Source of the DNA: Sparassis latifolia
Taxonomy: Eukaryota > Basidiomycota > Agaricomycetes > Polyporales > Sparassidaceae
Assembly (NCBI GenBank): GCA_018466975.1
Contig: CM031561.1
Span: 2,790,001 to 2,854,000, forward strand
Direction: 5' to 3'
Length of the DNA: 64,000 nt
Position numbers and translations under genes: made by a program. The notes under the pieces were generated by a model. It was not told the DNA's origin. It ran no database searches and saw nothing but the letters and a program-made list of their open reading frames with translations. This document shows positions 22,801 to 35,873 of the stretch, in pieces (positions within the stretch are counted from its first letter, which is position 1; every line of letters starts with the position of its first letter).

Positions 22801-25370
22801 AGCCTATCACATTTGTTCAAGATCGAAAACTTGAATTTGTAACCTCACTTGTCGAGAACAAACCTAATACAAGTGTCAGATTTGGTATGAATTTGGGTCT
22901 CGACCAACTGTCAATTCAAATTTCAAATTTTGTACAGAATATGTTCCCTGCAGAAAGGACTTGCAAATGGAGGCTTTCTTACTTGAGTACAAATCCTAAG
23001 ATTGCAACAAATCTCTTGCCCTTCCAAATTTTGCGTTTTTCATGTCACATGAATGCAAACTATGTGTAGAGATTTGTGAATAAATGCAAAGCCTTATACA
23101 AAATCTCGGCTTTCTGTATATTTTGAATAGACTTTGTTTGCAGGAGCAAATAGTTACATTGTACATAGGGTTATTTCATACATTTGTACAGCGACACAAA
23201 TTCGGGTCTGTCTCAAGTGAGTGCTACGATCTATTTTCTTAGATTTCTCTTGCTTCTACTTATTTCTTCAAGAATGTGCACTGGTTGTAATAAATAAGGC
23301 CACACTATCTAACATGTTTATGTGCATTATAGGGTCATTTCACAATTTGAATGGCCTTTTTACAATTTTCTACACTTTAGGCTGAGCATTCTAATCTAAA
23401 ACTGAGATATCTCAGCCAGCTTTACTCAGATTTACTTGATTTAAGAGAGTATTCTGCACTATTTTATGCATAGATTTTATTACTACTGGGGTCTACATCT
23501 TAGAATTACTATTTGCTTTCCTATAATGCACCAGCCTCTTATGGCTGCTATACGACTTTTGTTGAGCCCTATTTATGCAAGTTGCATTAGTTTGACTTTA
23601 GTTAAACCTAACCCAGAGTGTTAAATTCAAAAATCCCGTTAACATGACCCATTTTTCTTCTTGCTACAAAATCACCACCATCAACTCTGGCCATTATATT
23701 AAGCACACTTTAATATGTTGTTTTTTCTTTGGCTGATTGCCATTGCTGTTTACATATGTCCAGCTTGCTATCTAGAGCATCCATTGGTCAATACTCCAGG
23801 TAATGTAGCATTATATAATAGCTCATCATCAGCACATCCTTTTACAGATAGTTTTATACTATCTACTATCACCTGGGTACCGACATCTACCCTTGCAGAC
23901 AATTATTTTCATCTCGCTGGATAAACAGGTATGCTGATATGAAGAGTCAGCTGGATCACGGCACATCAATTGCCAACAACAATTTATTAGTATTAGCAAA
24001 AAGATCTCAATTGTTCAGAGAATCTTCGAGGTGCATGATTTTGATCTGAGATGGTTGTAGCCATATTTTAATCTCTTAAGTGCCATAGACATGTTGATAG
24101 TCAGAGTGTGGCAGCAACATGCCCTGAATCAAATAAAGAATTCACTTATATTGAGAAATAATAATATAGAATGCACCTTTGCACTGACAACATGGCACTG
24201 AATGACAATGAGTTCATTCTGCCACTGAAAATGACTTTGCAGGTCAAGCAGTGCCCTGCTGCTCATAAAACCACAGCTATCAGTCATTTTCATCTCATTG
24301 GACACTTTACATGGGCTCTTGAAGGCATCATAGACTATGTCATATTAAATAAAGATATGATTGTGATTGCACTATAGGAAGGGCAATTAACTAATTTCTG
24401 GCTCATATTTCACTTAGTGAGGTTTAAGTCATATACCAAACATGGAGTTAGACAGATATAGTGTGAAACAGGTAGCCCATTTTTGCCATTTCATCATTGT
24501 CTCAATGACAATATATATTAGGCAAGGAAACACAATCAGAAATCAGCTCCAACCTGCTTCTTATTGACCTCTATTCTGTTGTGCCAGTTAAAAAATGTCA
24601 ACAATGACATTCTAATTCACATTTCAGCAGTTTGCACTTTGCTGTAAGGTGGTGGTATGAAAACTTGAGTTCTATCTGATGTCTTATTGGTCTGGAAAAG
24701 AAAGACACTCTGTTCCTTGGCAAAGAATGCACGAAAGATTGAGTCATTGATGATGGAGGTTCAAGAGGAAGCCAATGGGCTCAGAAAGAAGGGAGGAGAG
24801 TATGGCATAGAAGGGGAGTGGTAAGGACTGCAAAATGATGTATCAGAACTTATAGTAGTGTCACTACCAATGTATCGGTCCTGAGTTCTTACTTTCATAG
24901 TTAATATCTCAGTATGCCAGGAACAGATGATGCAGCTAATGTCCAGTCACACCTTGGCCTGTTATGCCTAAAGTTCATACTTTCTACCCAGGGCACTTTC
25001 TGGCACAAAATCAGTATGATTTCTCTAATGCGCTGCTTCCCTCATATTTTCATTAAATTCCTTTTACAATTTATCATCTCATGCTGCCAGATTATGATGG
25101 CATGCAGTCATTTTCTCAGTGCATGTCAAGTCTCCCTGCTCAATTCCAGAATTTACCAGCAAAAACCTTGACTGATGGCACTGCAGGGACTAACATTATG
25201 CCTATATCTCCTAATGACAAAGATCTTCTATATATAGAAGGTTCATGCATGCATCAAAACTGGACAACTGGACAGTGATGTCGTAGAGATTCTGAGTGGG
25301 GTATGTTATTCTCATGCTTTATTTCTCTCTCTCAGGAAACTAGCACCTAATGCATCTCTGAGCATTCTCT
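22801..25370. other. AT-rich stretch without supported genes
   Basis: No frame longer than about 85 codons and no recognised motif. A segment near 24690-24790 (CTCTGTTCCTTGGCAAAGAATGCACGAAAGATTGAG) resembles the inner part of the palindrome at 25375-27015, so a diverged piece of that element probably lies here. Confidence 0.5.
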
Positions 25371-25374
25371 GAGC

Positions 25375-27015
25375 ATTATCTTTAGTCTGCTCCTTACAGT
25401 TCCTCTTCCTTAATTCTCTAATAGTAATTTCAAAAATTGCAGATATAATGCTACTTATGCTGCCTGGCACATTTCCACACTACTATAATCTCCAACTCCT
25501 CCAGCACTTTATCAACCTAAGTGAACGGAACACTCTCACTTGGGTAATGTATATATAGATGAGAATGATAGCCTCTATATAACATCAATTCAATAGTACC
25601 TTCAGCAAAACCAATTGCCTCTATCTGTTGAGTGAATGAATTGATACTGTAAACAATTATTTTTTCTCTTATATTATCAGTCCACTCCAAGTGTGCAATT
25701 TGATCTCTATACTCTATCGAAGTACCTATTATTCTGAGTTCTGTAATGACTTTATAATTGCTGCAATTAGTAAGCATCACATAGAAGCAATGGAGTATGG
25801 AGATCAGTGTATATATCGATGAGGATAATACCTTTAGCAAGATCAATTGCCTCTATCTGTTGAGTGAGTGAATTGATATTGTAAAGAACCTTTTTTTCTC
25901 TCATATTATTAATTCACTCCAAGTATGCAATTTGATCTTCATACTCCATCAAAGTACCCATTATTCTGAGTTCTGTGATGACTCTATGATAAGCATCATT
26001 AATGGCTCAGTCTTTCGTGCATTCTTTGCAAAGGAACAAAGTGTTTTTTTTCCTAATTTTCATGCTCCATTGCCTTTACCTGCTGAGTGAGTCAATTTTT
26101 CTCAGATTGATTAAAAAAAACACTTTGTTCCTTTGCAAAAAAAGCACGGAAGACTGAGCCATTAATGATGCTTATCATAGAGTCATCACAGAACTCAGAA
26201 TAATGGGTACTCCGATGGATTATGAAGATCACATTGCACACTTGGAGTGGATTAATAAGATGAGAGAAAAAAAGGTTCTTTACAATATCAATTGACTTAC
26301 TCAGCAGGTAAAGGCAATGGAGCATGAAAATTAGGAAAAAAAACACTTTGTTCCTTTGCAAAGAATGCACGAAAGACTGAGCCATTAATGATGCTTATCA
26401 TAGAGTCATCACAGAACTCAGAATAATGGGTACTTTGATGGAGTATGAAGATCAAATTGCATACTTGGAGTGAATTAATAATATGAGAGAAAAAAAGGTT
26501 CTTTACAATATCAATTCACTCACTCAACAGATAGAGGCAATTGATCTTGCTAAAGGTATTATCCTCATCGATATATACACTGATCTCCATACTCCATTGC
26601 TTCTATGTGATGCTTACTAATTGCAGCAATTATAAAGTCATTACAGAACTCAGAATAATAGGTACTTCGATAGAGTATAGAGATCAAATTGCACACTTGG
26701 AGTGGACTGATAATATAAGAGAAAAAATAATTGTTTACAGTATCAATTCATTCACTCAACAGATAGAGGCAATTGGTTTTGCTGAAGGTACTATTGAATT
26801 GATGTTATATGGAGGCTATCATTCTCATCTATATATACATTACCCATGTGAGAGTGTTTAATTCACTTAGGTTGATAAAGTGCTGGAGGAGTTGGAGATT
26901 ATAGTAGTGTGGAAATGTGCCAGGCAGCACAAGTAACATTATATCTGCAATTTGTGAAATTACTGTCAGAGAATTAAGAAAGAGAAACGGTAAGGAGCAG
27001 ACTAAAGATATTACT
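25375..27015. repeat. 1.6-kb palindrome with internal duplications
   Basis: Two arms of about 800 bp in inverted orientation meet near 26190; the outer ends read ATCTTTAGTCTGCTCC (left) and its complement GGAGCAGACTAAAGAT (right, about 26995). Each arm holds a duplicated segment of about 235-290 bp that encodes the same peptide-like stretch (VITELRIMGT...EYEDQIAHLEW). Almost identical 106-109-residue frames therefore occur on opposite strands at 25517-25846 and 26541-26861. The arms are still very similar, so the inversion is young or kept by gene conversion. No target duplication was found. Confidence 0.8.
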
Positions 27016-27560
27016 GTCAGAAATGACACTAAAAACTTTTACAAATGTGCCTATAAGAATCACTACAAAAAATGACCCTAGCAACTGTTACAAACATGTC
27101 TATAAGAATCACTGCAAAAAATAACACTAGAAACTATTACAAATGTACACATAAGAATCACTACAGAAATTAACCCGAGAAACTATTAAAAATATGTCTA
27201 TAAGAATTACTACAAAAAATGAGGCTAGAAACTGTTACAAATGTGTTTATAAGAATTACTACCAAAAATGAATCTAGAAACCATTACTAATGGGCCTATA
27301 AGAATTTCTACAAAAAATGACACCAGAAACTGTTACAAATGTGCCTATAAGAATTACTACAAAAAATAACAATAGAAACTGTTAAAAACATGCCTATAAG
27401 AATTACTACAGAAAATGACCCTAGCAACTGTTACAAATGTACTATAAGAATTGCTACAAAAAATGGGACTAGAAACTATTACAAATGTCCTATAAGAATG
27501 ACTACAAAAAATGGCACTAGAAACTGTTGCAAAGATGCCTATAAGAATCACTACAAAACA
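27006..27560. repeat. AT-rich minisatellite, unit about 49-50 bp
   Basis: About eleven units of the form ACTACAAAAAATGACCCTAG / CAACTGTTACAAACATGTCTATAAGAATC, beginning at the right end of the palindrome. Units differ by several bases each. Confidence 0.8.
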
Positions 27561-28102
27561 TAGTATCCTATCTAATTGTGTCTAGTAAGTGTCCTACAAT
27601 ATTCTGTGATAGTCCGTAGTGTAAGTTTAGAAGAACCTTATAATAGTTTACAAAGCTGTCTACTGACTCTAAGTATATTGTGTAGGTAATATTCAGTAAG
27701 TCAACAATAACCTATTATGCCAGTTCCTAATATGCTCTTTAGTATCAGTTTGTAATGAGTTTAAAATAGTCTGAAAATGTCACCTGGTATCACTTTGTAA
27801 GATCCTTACAATAGTTGATAAAGGCCTTACAATACCCTACAAAGTGTTATATTGACTCTAGTACATCTAGTAATGTTTTGTAAGCCTTCTACAACAGTTT
27901 ATTATGCCATTTATTGAACTTGCTTGGAGTGGGCCAATGCTAATGCACGGCAAGAACAATTCCTAATTTTAATATCTATCAGGCCTACACTTCCTAACTA
28001 ACCTAACTTTAGTCTTTTTTCTTGCACTCATCATTCAAAAGTATTATAGTTGTACATTTTCATAATTAAATATACATTTTGCTATATTACAATCTAATAC
28101 AG
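27561..28102. other. AT-rich sequence with no supported gene
   Basis: Contains loosely repeated motifs such as CCTACAATA and AGTAAGTGTCC. I see nothing coding. It ends at the stop codon of the UCH fragment. Confidence 0.5.
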
Positions 28103-28736
28103 TCATGCCTTAACATATACTACAACAGAGCTAATCTTCGATCTACACTTTGTCAATGCAGTTGAATCCATACTTGCTATTTGTCCCTCCAATATGCAAG
28201 TCTGCCCAGTTGTAACTCCACCATTAAACCAGACACTTTCAGTTTTTGTAATGATGCGTGCAGTAAAGTGGAACCCACCATAATAAACTATACCACAAAG
28301 TCTATACTTCTGATCCTGCAATTCTAACTCAGATTCCCAGTTAATCTGCAGACTGTTGGTGATGAAACACTGAAAATTTGGCAAGGAGTCATATTCCAGA
28401 TTATAAAGCAATGCACTATTACAGTTAGGACAAACACGCTCAGAGTATCTGGCAAAAATTGCATCCAGCCAGTCTGTACTTGATCTATTCTTATAGGACC
28501 CAAGTTTGAATGGACTATCTTTCCAAACTGCTCTGCTACAATCCCAAATCACTTGTCCATCTGTATTACTCTCAAATTCTATATTACAGTGATCACATAT
28601 AAGTGTGCAAGTCAGAATATCTTCAGAGTGATTTAACATCTCCTGGCATAATGCATAGATATCAGTTCCTTCTGTACCTATTACTGGAAATACCTCAGAG
28701 TTAACTTGGTGCAAACTTAGTCTGATTCTGTCTCGT
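28103..28736 (-). pseudogene. PIF1-UCH mobile-element gene, fragment 3: C-terminal half of the UCH-like domain
   Basis: An open minus-strand frame of about 210 codons containing two CxxC pairs (LICDHC and RVCPNC), as in the zinc ribbon of USP-type proteases, then YRLCGIVYYGGFHFTARI, which matches the catalytic-His box of the ubiquitin hydrolase fold. It continues fragment 2 exactly: removing the intervening solo LTR and one copy of its CTCGT duplication restores the frame (...KNARDRIRLSLHQ...). The domain would cut ubiquitin-like conjugates. Fused behind a PIF1 helicase it belongs to a transposon-encoded polyprotein rather than a host enzyme. The stop at 28103 appears to be the natural end. 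Confidence 0.7.
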
Positions 28737-29555
28737 TGTTACAAAGCCCCTCTCTGAGGAACGCGCGGACGACTTCCGCCTTTACCTTTACCGATCACGT
28801 GACAATGATGTCACAGAGCCTAGACTGACCATGTGACAATGACGTCACTGACCACATGACCATGATGTCATCATGGTCATCGCCCTTATCTATCCGGCAC
28901 GGATCTACCAGATCATCTGATGATATGCGCCCTGTGCTCAAGGCATGTTTACCTCATGTACAAGATCCAGACCTAGGACGCGCTTCCTATCACACATGCG
29001 ACAAAGGCATGTTTGCCTCACCTTTGCCTTACCCTTACGATACAGATACCGAACCTCATAGGCATGGCCCTAGACCCTGATACATGCGCTAGACGCACGA
29101 CGACCTCGCTGCTGCCTTGTCTTTGCAGCACGACCTTATCTCCATATGGACAGATTGTCTCTCACGCAGAGTCATGACTGACTCAGCATTCTCACGACCG
29201 TGGGACAGGTATATGAACCCTGTGCCCTTGTATTGATACCGATGGACCAATCGTAGTTCTAGTATTACAGGTAGACAGACGCCTGTACTTGTATATAAGA
29301 CCGACAGGACAAGCTGGAGTCCCCATCTTGTCCTGGTTACACATCAACCAGTTTTACCATCTACATCTGTGCGACGAATCGACCTTGGTCCGCAGACAGC
29401 GGCCAAGCGTTCATAAGACAGCTCCACTGGGCCGACCTCTGGTCATCGCTGTGACTGGAGGTCGGACCCCTCACGATTGACTTGAGACCTTGCGAAGGCC
29501 TAGTCACTGACGACGACGAACCGGATGTACGGTGGTGCGACTGGCCCCCGTGACA
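28737..29555 (+). mobile_element. Solo LTR (Ty3/gypsy type), 819 bp, with 5-bp target duplication
   Basis: Starts TGTTACAAAG, ends CCCGTGACA, and is flanked by CTCGT at 28732-28736 and 29556-29560. No internal region is present, so it is a recombination product. It shares a core with the LTR at 16045-16676 (CCCCATCTTGTCCTGGTTAC, near 29320). A TATA box (TATATAAG) lies near 29291. Near the 5' end are three copies of a CAYRTGACNATGAYGTCA motif at 28796, 28830 and 28853, resembling ATF/CREB-type sites. It interrupts the UCH domain of the minus-strand gene. Confidence 0.88.
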
Positions 29556-29560
29556 CTCGT

Positions 29561-30460
29561 GCATTCTTCATTGTCAATTTGCCCAGTTTAACATCATCAA
29601 ACACTTGTGTAAAAAGCTGCAAGTAAATATTCTGCTGCTGAACATTGGACATCCACCATTCAGGTGAAGTTGTAAACACAGCATGTAAGATTGAAAAGAG
29701 ACTGTCATAGGCACAACTGTATGTTTCTGCATTCCAAATAAAGCCTTGTGGTGAAGTCAGATTTTCTAATATTATAGCACTTGTAACCTTCTGTTTCTTA
29801 GGCTTAGAGCCTATTGCATCTTCACTATGCTTACGCTTAGCATCATGTGCTGCACCAGGATCATTACTCAGAGTAACAAGGCTTTTTGTTCCTGCAGCTG
29901 CTACATAGCAGGCTAATTCCAGAGCTTGATGTTCTACTCAAGTTGGTGTCTTAGTTTCTGCAACTTCTGTAGTGGATCCTTTCTTTGATTTCTCCAAAAG
30001 TTTAAAAGGTGCAATTTCCAGTGGCTTCTCAATTATATATAGTACCTCTTTCAACCATCTAATGGCATGGTGTACTATCTTAAGAATATAGTCTTGGCCT
30101 GTCCATGTACGATATGCATGTATGACTGCACCACGAGTAGGACCGTCAATAAATGCAGGCAATTTCTTGCTATACTGCAGCCTAGTTATTTGATCTAACA
30201 GTTCCAAGTCTTGAAATTCTTGTCTTAAGTAGGCAGTTATGCCACCAGTAAGCTTTGCTGGATCAAATCCTTAGTATTGTACCTGCATATGTTGAACCTT
30301 GTGATAGACAGGTATATATAGATTGATGTGTCCAATAGTTCTGAAGATCACATACATTATCTGGACGAGTTCTGCCTTGAGAATTGAAGTCTGTCATTGC
30401 AAAGTTTGGAATCACTGCCACTTGACCTCGACTTATGTGCAGGCGTGCACCATTGGGCAT
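29561..30460 (-). pseudogene. PIF1-UCH mobile-element gene, fragment 2: end of helicase and start of UCH-like domain
   Basis: Reading down the minus strand from 30460: MPNGARLHISRGQVAVIP, NFAMTDFNSQGRTRP (the late PIF1 helicase motif that is usually SQG-containing), HQSIYTCLSQGSTYAGTIL, a one-base frameshift near 30267, then LRQEFQDLELLDQITRLQY. A linker with a basic stretch (DAKRKHSEDAIGSKPKKQK) follows, then GFIWNAETYSCAYDSLFSIL, which holds the catalytic Cys box of a ubiquitin hydrolase (YSCAYDS). It is bounded by element E1 on its 5' side and the solo LTR on its 3' side. Confidence 0.75.
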
Positions 30461-32027
30461 GAGCCCATTCAGCCAATATATACCCAAATGTCCATATAAC
30501 CGAGGTGGAATATTTTGTGTAAATTTCCATAAAACTGAGTGTTGGCCAAGAATATAATATAGGATGGAGATGTAGGGTTGGCCAAGATAAGTAGGCTATA
30601 TAGGCTGAGTCGCATATTTGGGAGTTAGCCAAGGGAGGTGCAGTTTAAAGTCTATATAGGTTATCGGGCATTTTGGGGTCGGCCGCCATTTCTCTATATA
30701 AATTGTAGCTGAAATAGTGCCATTGGCCAAGAGTCATAAAATTCCAATCCTATATAGAGTTTGCAGACAGTTGGGCTTGGCCAAGTGGACCTATATAGAA
30801 TCTTTGTGTCAATGTTCCACTTGGCCAAGGCACATGAAATTTTGATTCTATATAGCATTTTCTGACATTTGGCTGTGGCCAAGGGTACCCTATATAGATT
30901 TTTGTGGAAATAGTGCCTGCGGCCAAGGGTCAAGCAATTTACATTCTATATAGGATTGTCTGAAATTTGGCCTCAGCTACAGATACCCTATATAGTTCTT
31001 GTGGAAATGGTGGCCTCAGCCAGGAGTCATCAAATTTTAACCTATATAGAGAGATCTGAATTTTGGCCTTGGCTGAATATACACTATATAGTTCTTGCAG
31101 AAATGTTGGCCTTGGCCGAAGGTAGTAGAATATCTATTTTATATAGGATCTTCTGAAATATGGCATTGGCCAAGGATGCATTATACAGGATTTTTGAAAA
31201 TAATGGTCTCAGCCGAGACTCTTGAAATTTGTATCCTATATAGGATTCTCCACACTTTGACTTCAGCCAAGTAGCATCTTCTATTTGTTTTGATCAGAAA
31301 GGGCAAAATTCTCTTCACACATAGGAGTTTTAAAGCTGGGGCCTTCACCAAGTGTATATATACAGGTTTCATCACATGTGATACCATCAGCTATAATGAG
31401 CCAGGTCAGACCACCTTCAGGGTTTGTGTAGTAGTAGTTGGGCTGTCCTTTGCTATCACATTCTGAGACCAATATCCTTCATATCAAATGATTCAGAGCC
31501 ACTGAATTTAATCTAAATACATATGATCAAATTTTTGACACTATGTTGAGCATATGAAGATGATGACCTTCTGTTGCCTCTGAACCTTTCAAGTCAAAGA
31601 TAACATCCAGCGAATTTAGGAACTCGCTGCGGTCAACGTAATAGGCTCGAAGGTACTCCTCCACAGGATTGGCGATGGTATCATGCACAGGCAGCAAGTG
31701 CAGGTGCAGATGAACCAAAACCAAAGAGGTGGTATCCAACCTTGTGGTCAGTGCTATCTCCTCTTGCTGACAATCCAAAGACCCTTCATCAATGGTACCC
31801 AAGATTTTTCAGTGGATGGGACACTATACAGGCTCTGATATCCCTCAAATATCAGCTTTTGTGCGAGTAAAGAATTCATATTAAACCTACATGGTATACC
31901 TGCATTGCACCTCTGTCACGTTTGGATGGTCACAGTCAACCAAGTTTCTGCCTTATTTCCAGAGAAAGCAATACTAGGTGCATGGTGTTAGCAAGATGCA
32001 TATGTTGAAGAGAGAAACAACACCATA

Positions 32028-33116
32028 TCACAGACTTCTATGCCATCTGGAAGATCTTGTGACGTTGATGCTTAGAAGCATGAGCAGAAGGATGTATAGT
32101 TGGATTGGAGGTGAGTAAGCTGTTCTCATGTTCATGAACAGCAGCAGTGATAGACACTGCAGGATCACATATGAGTTGACTGCTTCGGCATCGAGGGACA
32201 TCCATTTTAGCAGCAGATGCACATCCTTTCGGCCTGCGTATGACTTCGACAAATGGGTGGCTCTAAAAACACATGAGGGTAGAGCAGGAACACTTGCCTC
32301 ATCCTCATCCTCATCTTTGGCCTCAGCCTTGCTCTCCTCCTCAACATCCTCCTTGATATCCTCCTTGACATTTGACACAGGCACATAGCTTAGTGGCTGG
32401 TGGATTGTCTCCTTATGTTCCTCCTTGGTATTGTCCAATTTATCACTCTCCTTTGATTCATCATTGGACAGAGGTGGGCTACCGGTGTGATTGTGATTTA
32501 CTAGAAATGTCTCACCTTTGTCCAAGTCATCATCCAGAAACTCCCCCTTCAACTGACCATCTTCATGGACATCTTCATACAAACCTCTATACACAATGCT
32601 CCCCCTGTCATCTCTGCTTTCTCTCAACTGGAACTGCTTCTAATTATCCATGTCCTTCATCTCATCCACACTCAGAGTCAATTGCGACATAGTATCTGCT
32701 TGGGGGGTCATGTGAGGTGTCAGCGAATGCAGGGTAGAGTCTGTCATTACAATATCAAATGAAATGTTGCTTACTTGACAAATGTATTCACTATTAGAAA
32801 CATGAAAACATACCTGGTCTGTCCTTTTGCAAAGGTCGGCCATGGTAGTAAGCTGGTGGCACAGATCTACAGTACGAGATGCCTCCTCTAATTGGCTGAT
32901 CAGCCTGATCGAGATTGAAACCTTGATGCTGGTCCTGACTTGTACCCACAGATGCAGGATTCTCCGGGATTGAGTGCAGATTGAAGGTAGATTGCCTAAC
33001 ATTGGACTGCGGGGTATAGGCAGGGACACAGGTCTACCTTTATAGTACAAAGGCCTGACCCTGACTATACATACAGGTACATAGACCTGCATATAGTACA
33101 GGTCTATGAGGGTCAC
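32028..33116 (-). pseudogene. Acidic ORF inside element E1, decayed
   Basis: Two minus-strand frames read together: ...LEEASRTVDLCHQLTTMADL..., an intron-like break (GTATGTTTTC donor near 32820), TMSQLTLSVDEMKDMDN, an in-frame TAG, then RESRDDRGSIVYRGLYEDVH and a Glu/Asp/Lys-rich stretch (EDIKEDVEEESKAEAKDEDE). Low complexity and acidic, of unknown function, possibly the element's own protein or a captured gene. The smaller frame at 31527-31802 may be its 3' continuation. Confidence 0.4.
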
Positions 33117-34177
33117 AGGTTTATAAAAGATAAACCTGTACTATGACCTGTACTATTACTATGTATGTACCTATGTGTAGTTTACTACACATCCTGGACA
33201 TGTCTTCAAGTAAAGTAGTACTTAAGAGCAAAGTTTAACATGCAAAGTTTAAGTTTAAGTAGCTCTTGTACAGAATATATGTGTTAGCATTTGTGCTTTA
33301 ATTAATTTAGTTTAATTTGAGTCTCACTCATATATTTATAAAAACTCCGCAGGTTTATATAGTCAGACCTCATATACCTATACTATGTGTACAGGTTTCA
33401 CAGGTCTAACAAACTCATACCTGGACTATAACATTTACTATAACTATACTTGGACCTTTGCATAGTTTATTACACTACTATGTCCCTGCCTAGTGAGGTA
33501 AAGGTCTGACTGGCCGGCTGAGCAGACTGTGCGTGCTTCTCAGACTGGCCGTGCATGGTAGAATATACAAAAGTAGCCAAATAGATGTGTGAGAATAAGC
33601 AGCAGAGGCACAGCAACAGAAATATAGCAGAGCAGAGACAGCAAGGATAGAGTAAGAGAGAGAGAGAGAGATAGATCAGATTACAGTGATTGCAATCAAA
33701 AGGACTTGTGCGTGCGAGCCCATGGAGATCACGTGATATGCTTGGAGGGCCGGACTTCCCGAAATCTAGTGGACAGTGGCTGAAATTTGATTGGAGTCCG
33801 AAAATTGTCCAAATATAGCAATATTCCAGCCACCAGTGTACACCTTCTGCATATGGAAGGTGCTTGACGCGTCTGGTGTCTGGGGCACATGACCGAACAA
33901 ACATGGCCAAATAGTTGGTTTTATGAGCTGGCGCAACTTCCTCTCTCTCTTCCTTCTCTACCACCACCATCCCCTTCCAGCAAGCCGGCTACAAGTGCCT
34001 GAGCTTTGTTGCTGCATGTTGCCATGGGCATGCAGTGTCAAAGCTCAGTTATTTGCGCGTGCCTTTGTAAGGTAACTGTTTCTTTTCCTGTAGATAGTAT
34101 TATGTAATATGCACTTTACTGACTTCATCCCATGGCTGGTCTTTGGCCAGTCATGGGGTACATGTGGGTTTTGGGAG

Positions 34178-34632
34178 ATCACTGGGCATGCAGCAACGAG
34201 CTGCAGAGGGCTTCGCATTGTGGGGGCGACCCACTTGCATCCCTCACCTGGTACTTGAGTTTTGGGGGATCACTGGGCATGCAGCGGCGAGCTGCAGAGA
34301 GCTCCATGTTGTGGGGGCGACCCACTCATGTCCCTCACCTGGTACTTGAGATTTGGGGGATCACTGGGCATGCGGTGGCGAGCTGCAGAGGGCTCCATGT
34401 TGTGGGGGCGACCCACTCATGTCCCTCACCTGGTACTTGAGATTTGGGGGATCACTGGGCATGCGGTGGCGAGCTGCAGAGGGCTCCATGTTGTGGGGGC
34501 GACCCACTCATGTCCCTCACCTGGTACTTGAGATTTGGGGGATCACTGGGCATGTGGCGGCGAGCTGCAGAGGGCTCCGCATTGCGGGGGTGACCCACTT
34601 GCGTCTCTCACCCAGTATATATGAGAATTGGG
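34178..34632. repeat. 91-bp minisatellite, five copies, inside E1
   Basis: Units start at 34178, 34269, 34360, 34451 and 34542 (ATCACTGGGCATG...). The period is exactly 91 bp, so three overlapping frames stay open through the array and translate to the same three peptides in rotation. The middle copies are nearly identical. It lies next to GC-rich sequence within the otherwise AT-rich element. Confidence 0.92.
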
Positions 34633-35544
34633 GGATTTTGCACTTCGGTGCCAATGCGCTTCGGCGTACTTGCATCTAGGTGCATATGTGCTCTGCACAT
34701 TACATTGTCGCCGGCCATCAGTCTTGTGCTGTGCGAGTCGTGCGTGGAGCCGCCATTGGCCTGCTCCATAAGGTCAGTGTTTTTTACTTGTTTGTTTCTT
34801 TTTGCATGGTATGGTGGGAGTACAGGAAGTGTAAGAACGATGTGGTAAGTACTCCACTACACTTCATACTGATACTGACAACTGTTCTTCAGCATATAGT
34901 GGGTTTTATGGCAGTGGTGAAGATGAGGCCAAATCCTATAGTGGATTGAAAGAACTGGTAAGTTTTTTTCCTTACACTTTGAAGAATACTGACCTTTTGA
35001 TGTTTCCACAGCCTCTTACACATGTACTGAAAATTGACGATGGTCACTGCAGCGCAAGCAATGCAGCGCACAAGGTGAGCATTTTTTAACATTTTGCGAC
35101 AGTTTTCTGACTTCCTCTTGGTGTTTTTCAGATTGTATTTGTACTTTTCTTGTAGTCTACCTTCTTTTTCTTTTCCCTTCTTTCTGGTGCTTGTGGTGAA
35201 TGAGGGAGGGCCCACCCTCAGTCATCACAAGTCACCTTTTGTGTTTTCAATTTTTGTAGTTAGAAAAATTTGTAACACTTGAGTTTGTAACAATGAAGCA
35301 TGAATAAGGCGAAGCCATGCCGGTATGCCGGGCAATGCACGGGCACTTCAGTCATGTGATCACATCACGCACCACCATGTGTACTTTTTGAACCCTTGGC
35401 CTATCTGCTACAACAGCATTCTCAGTACTTTCATCATTTCAAAAGCCCTACTATCAACTATAGCTGGCAAAGCTCAAGAGTATGTGCTTTCTCCAAGCCA
35501 GATTTCATCTGATTGAGCAAACTGAACCCTAGCTCTGAACTTCC

Positions 35545-35873
35545 CGACCCTTGTACCCCTGGAGGGTATCATTGCATATAGTATATATAATGTAAGCAGT
35601 AACTGTATGATGAATAAAGCCTAAGTACAGCCTAGATACAGCCTTAAACTATGTATTCAGAAGCTCCAAAGGGAAAAGAAGACTGTTACAAGCCTTAAAC
35701 GTAATGTGTATAATGTCATTCCCTCAAATAAGGCAGATATTGAGGGGTATACCCTCAGGGTTTGGTACCCTTACCCATACCCTTACCCCTGGTGAAGGGT
35801 ATGTACCCTTGAAGGGTAAAAGTAGAGGTACAGCTCAAAGTACCCAGGGGTATACCCCTGCTCTGCACTAGCC
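35545..35873 (+). repeat. Truncated direct copy of the ACCCTT-rich MITE
   Basis: About 320 bp closely matching 36400-36730, from GACCCTTGTACCCCTGGAGG to ACCCCTGCTCTGCACTAG. The 5' terminal repeat is missing. Both copies lie in element E1 in the same orientation. Confidence 0.7.

Noticed and set aside
25517..26861. Paired 106-109-codon ORFs as real genes
   Set aside because: They are the two arms of one palindrome and lack any recognised domain.
34132..34679. Three overlapping 68-108-codon frames in the 91-bp repeat as a gene
   Set aside because: Explained fully by a period of 91 bp; the three frames give rotating copies of the same peptides.
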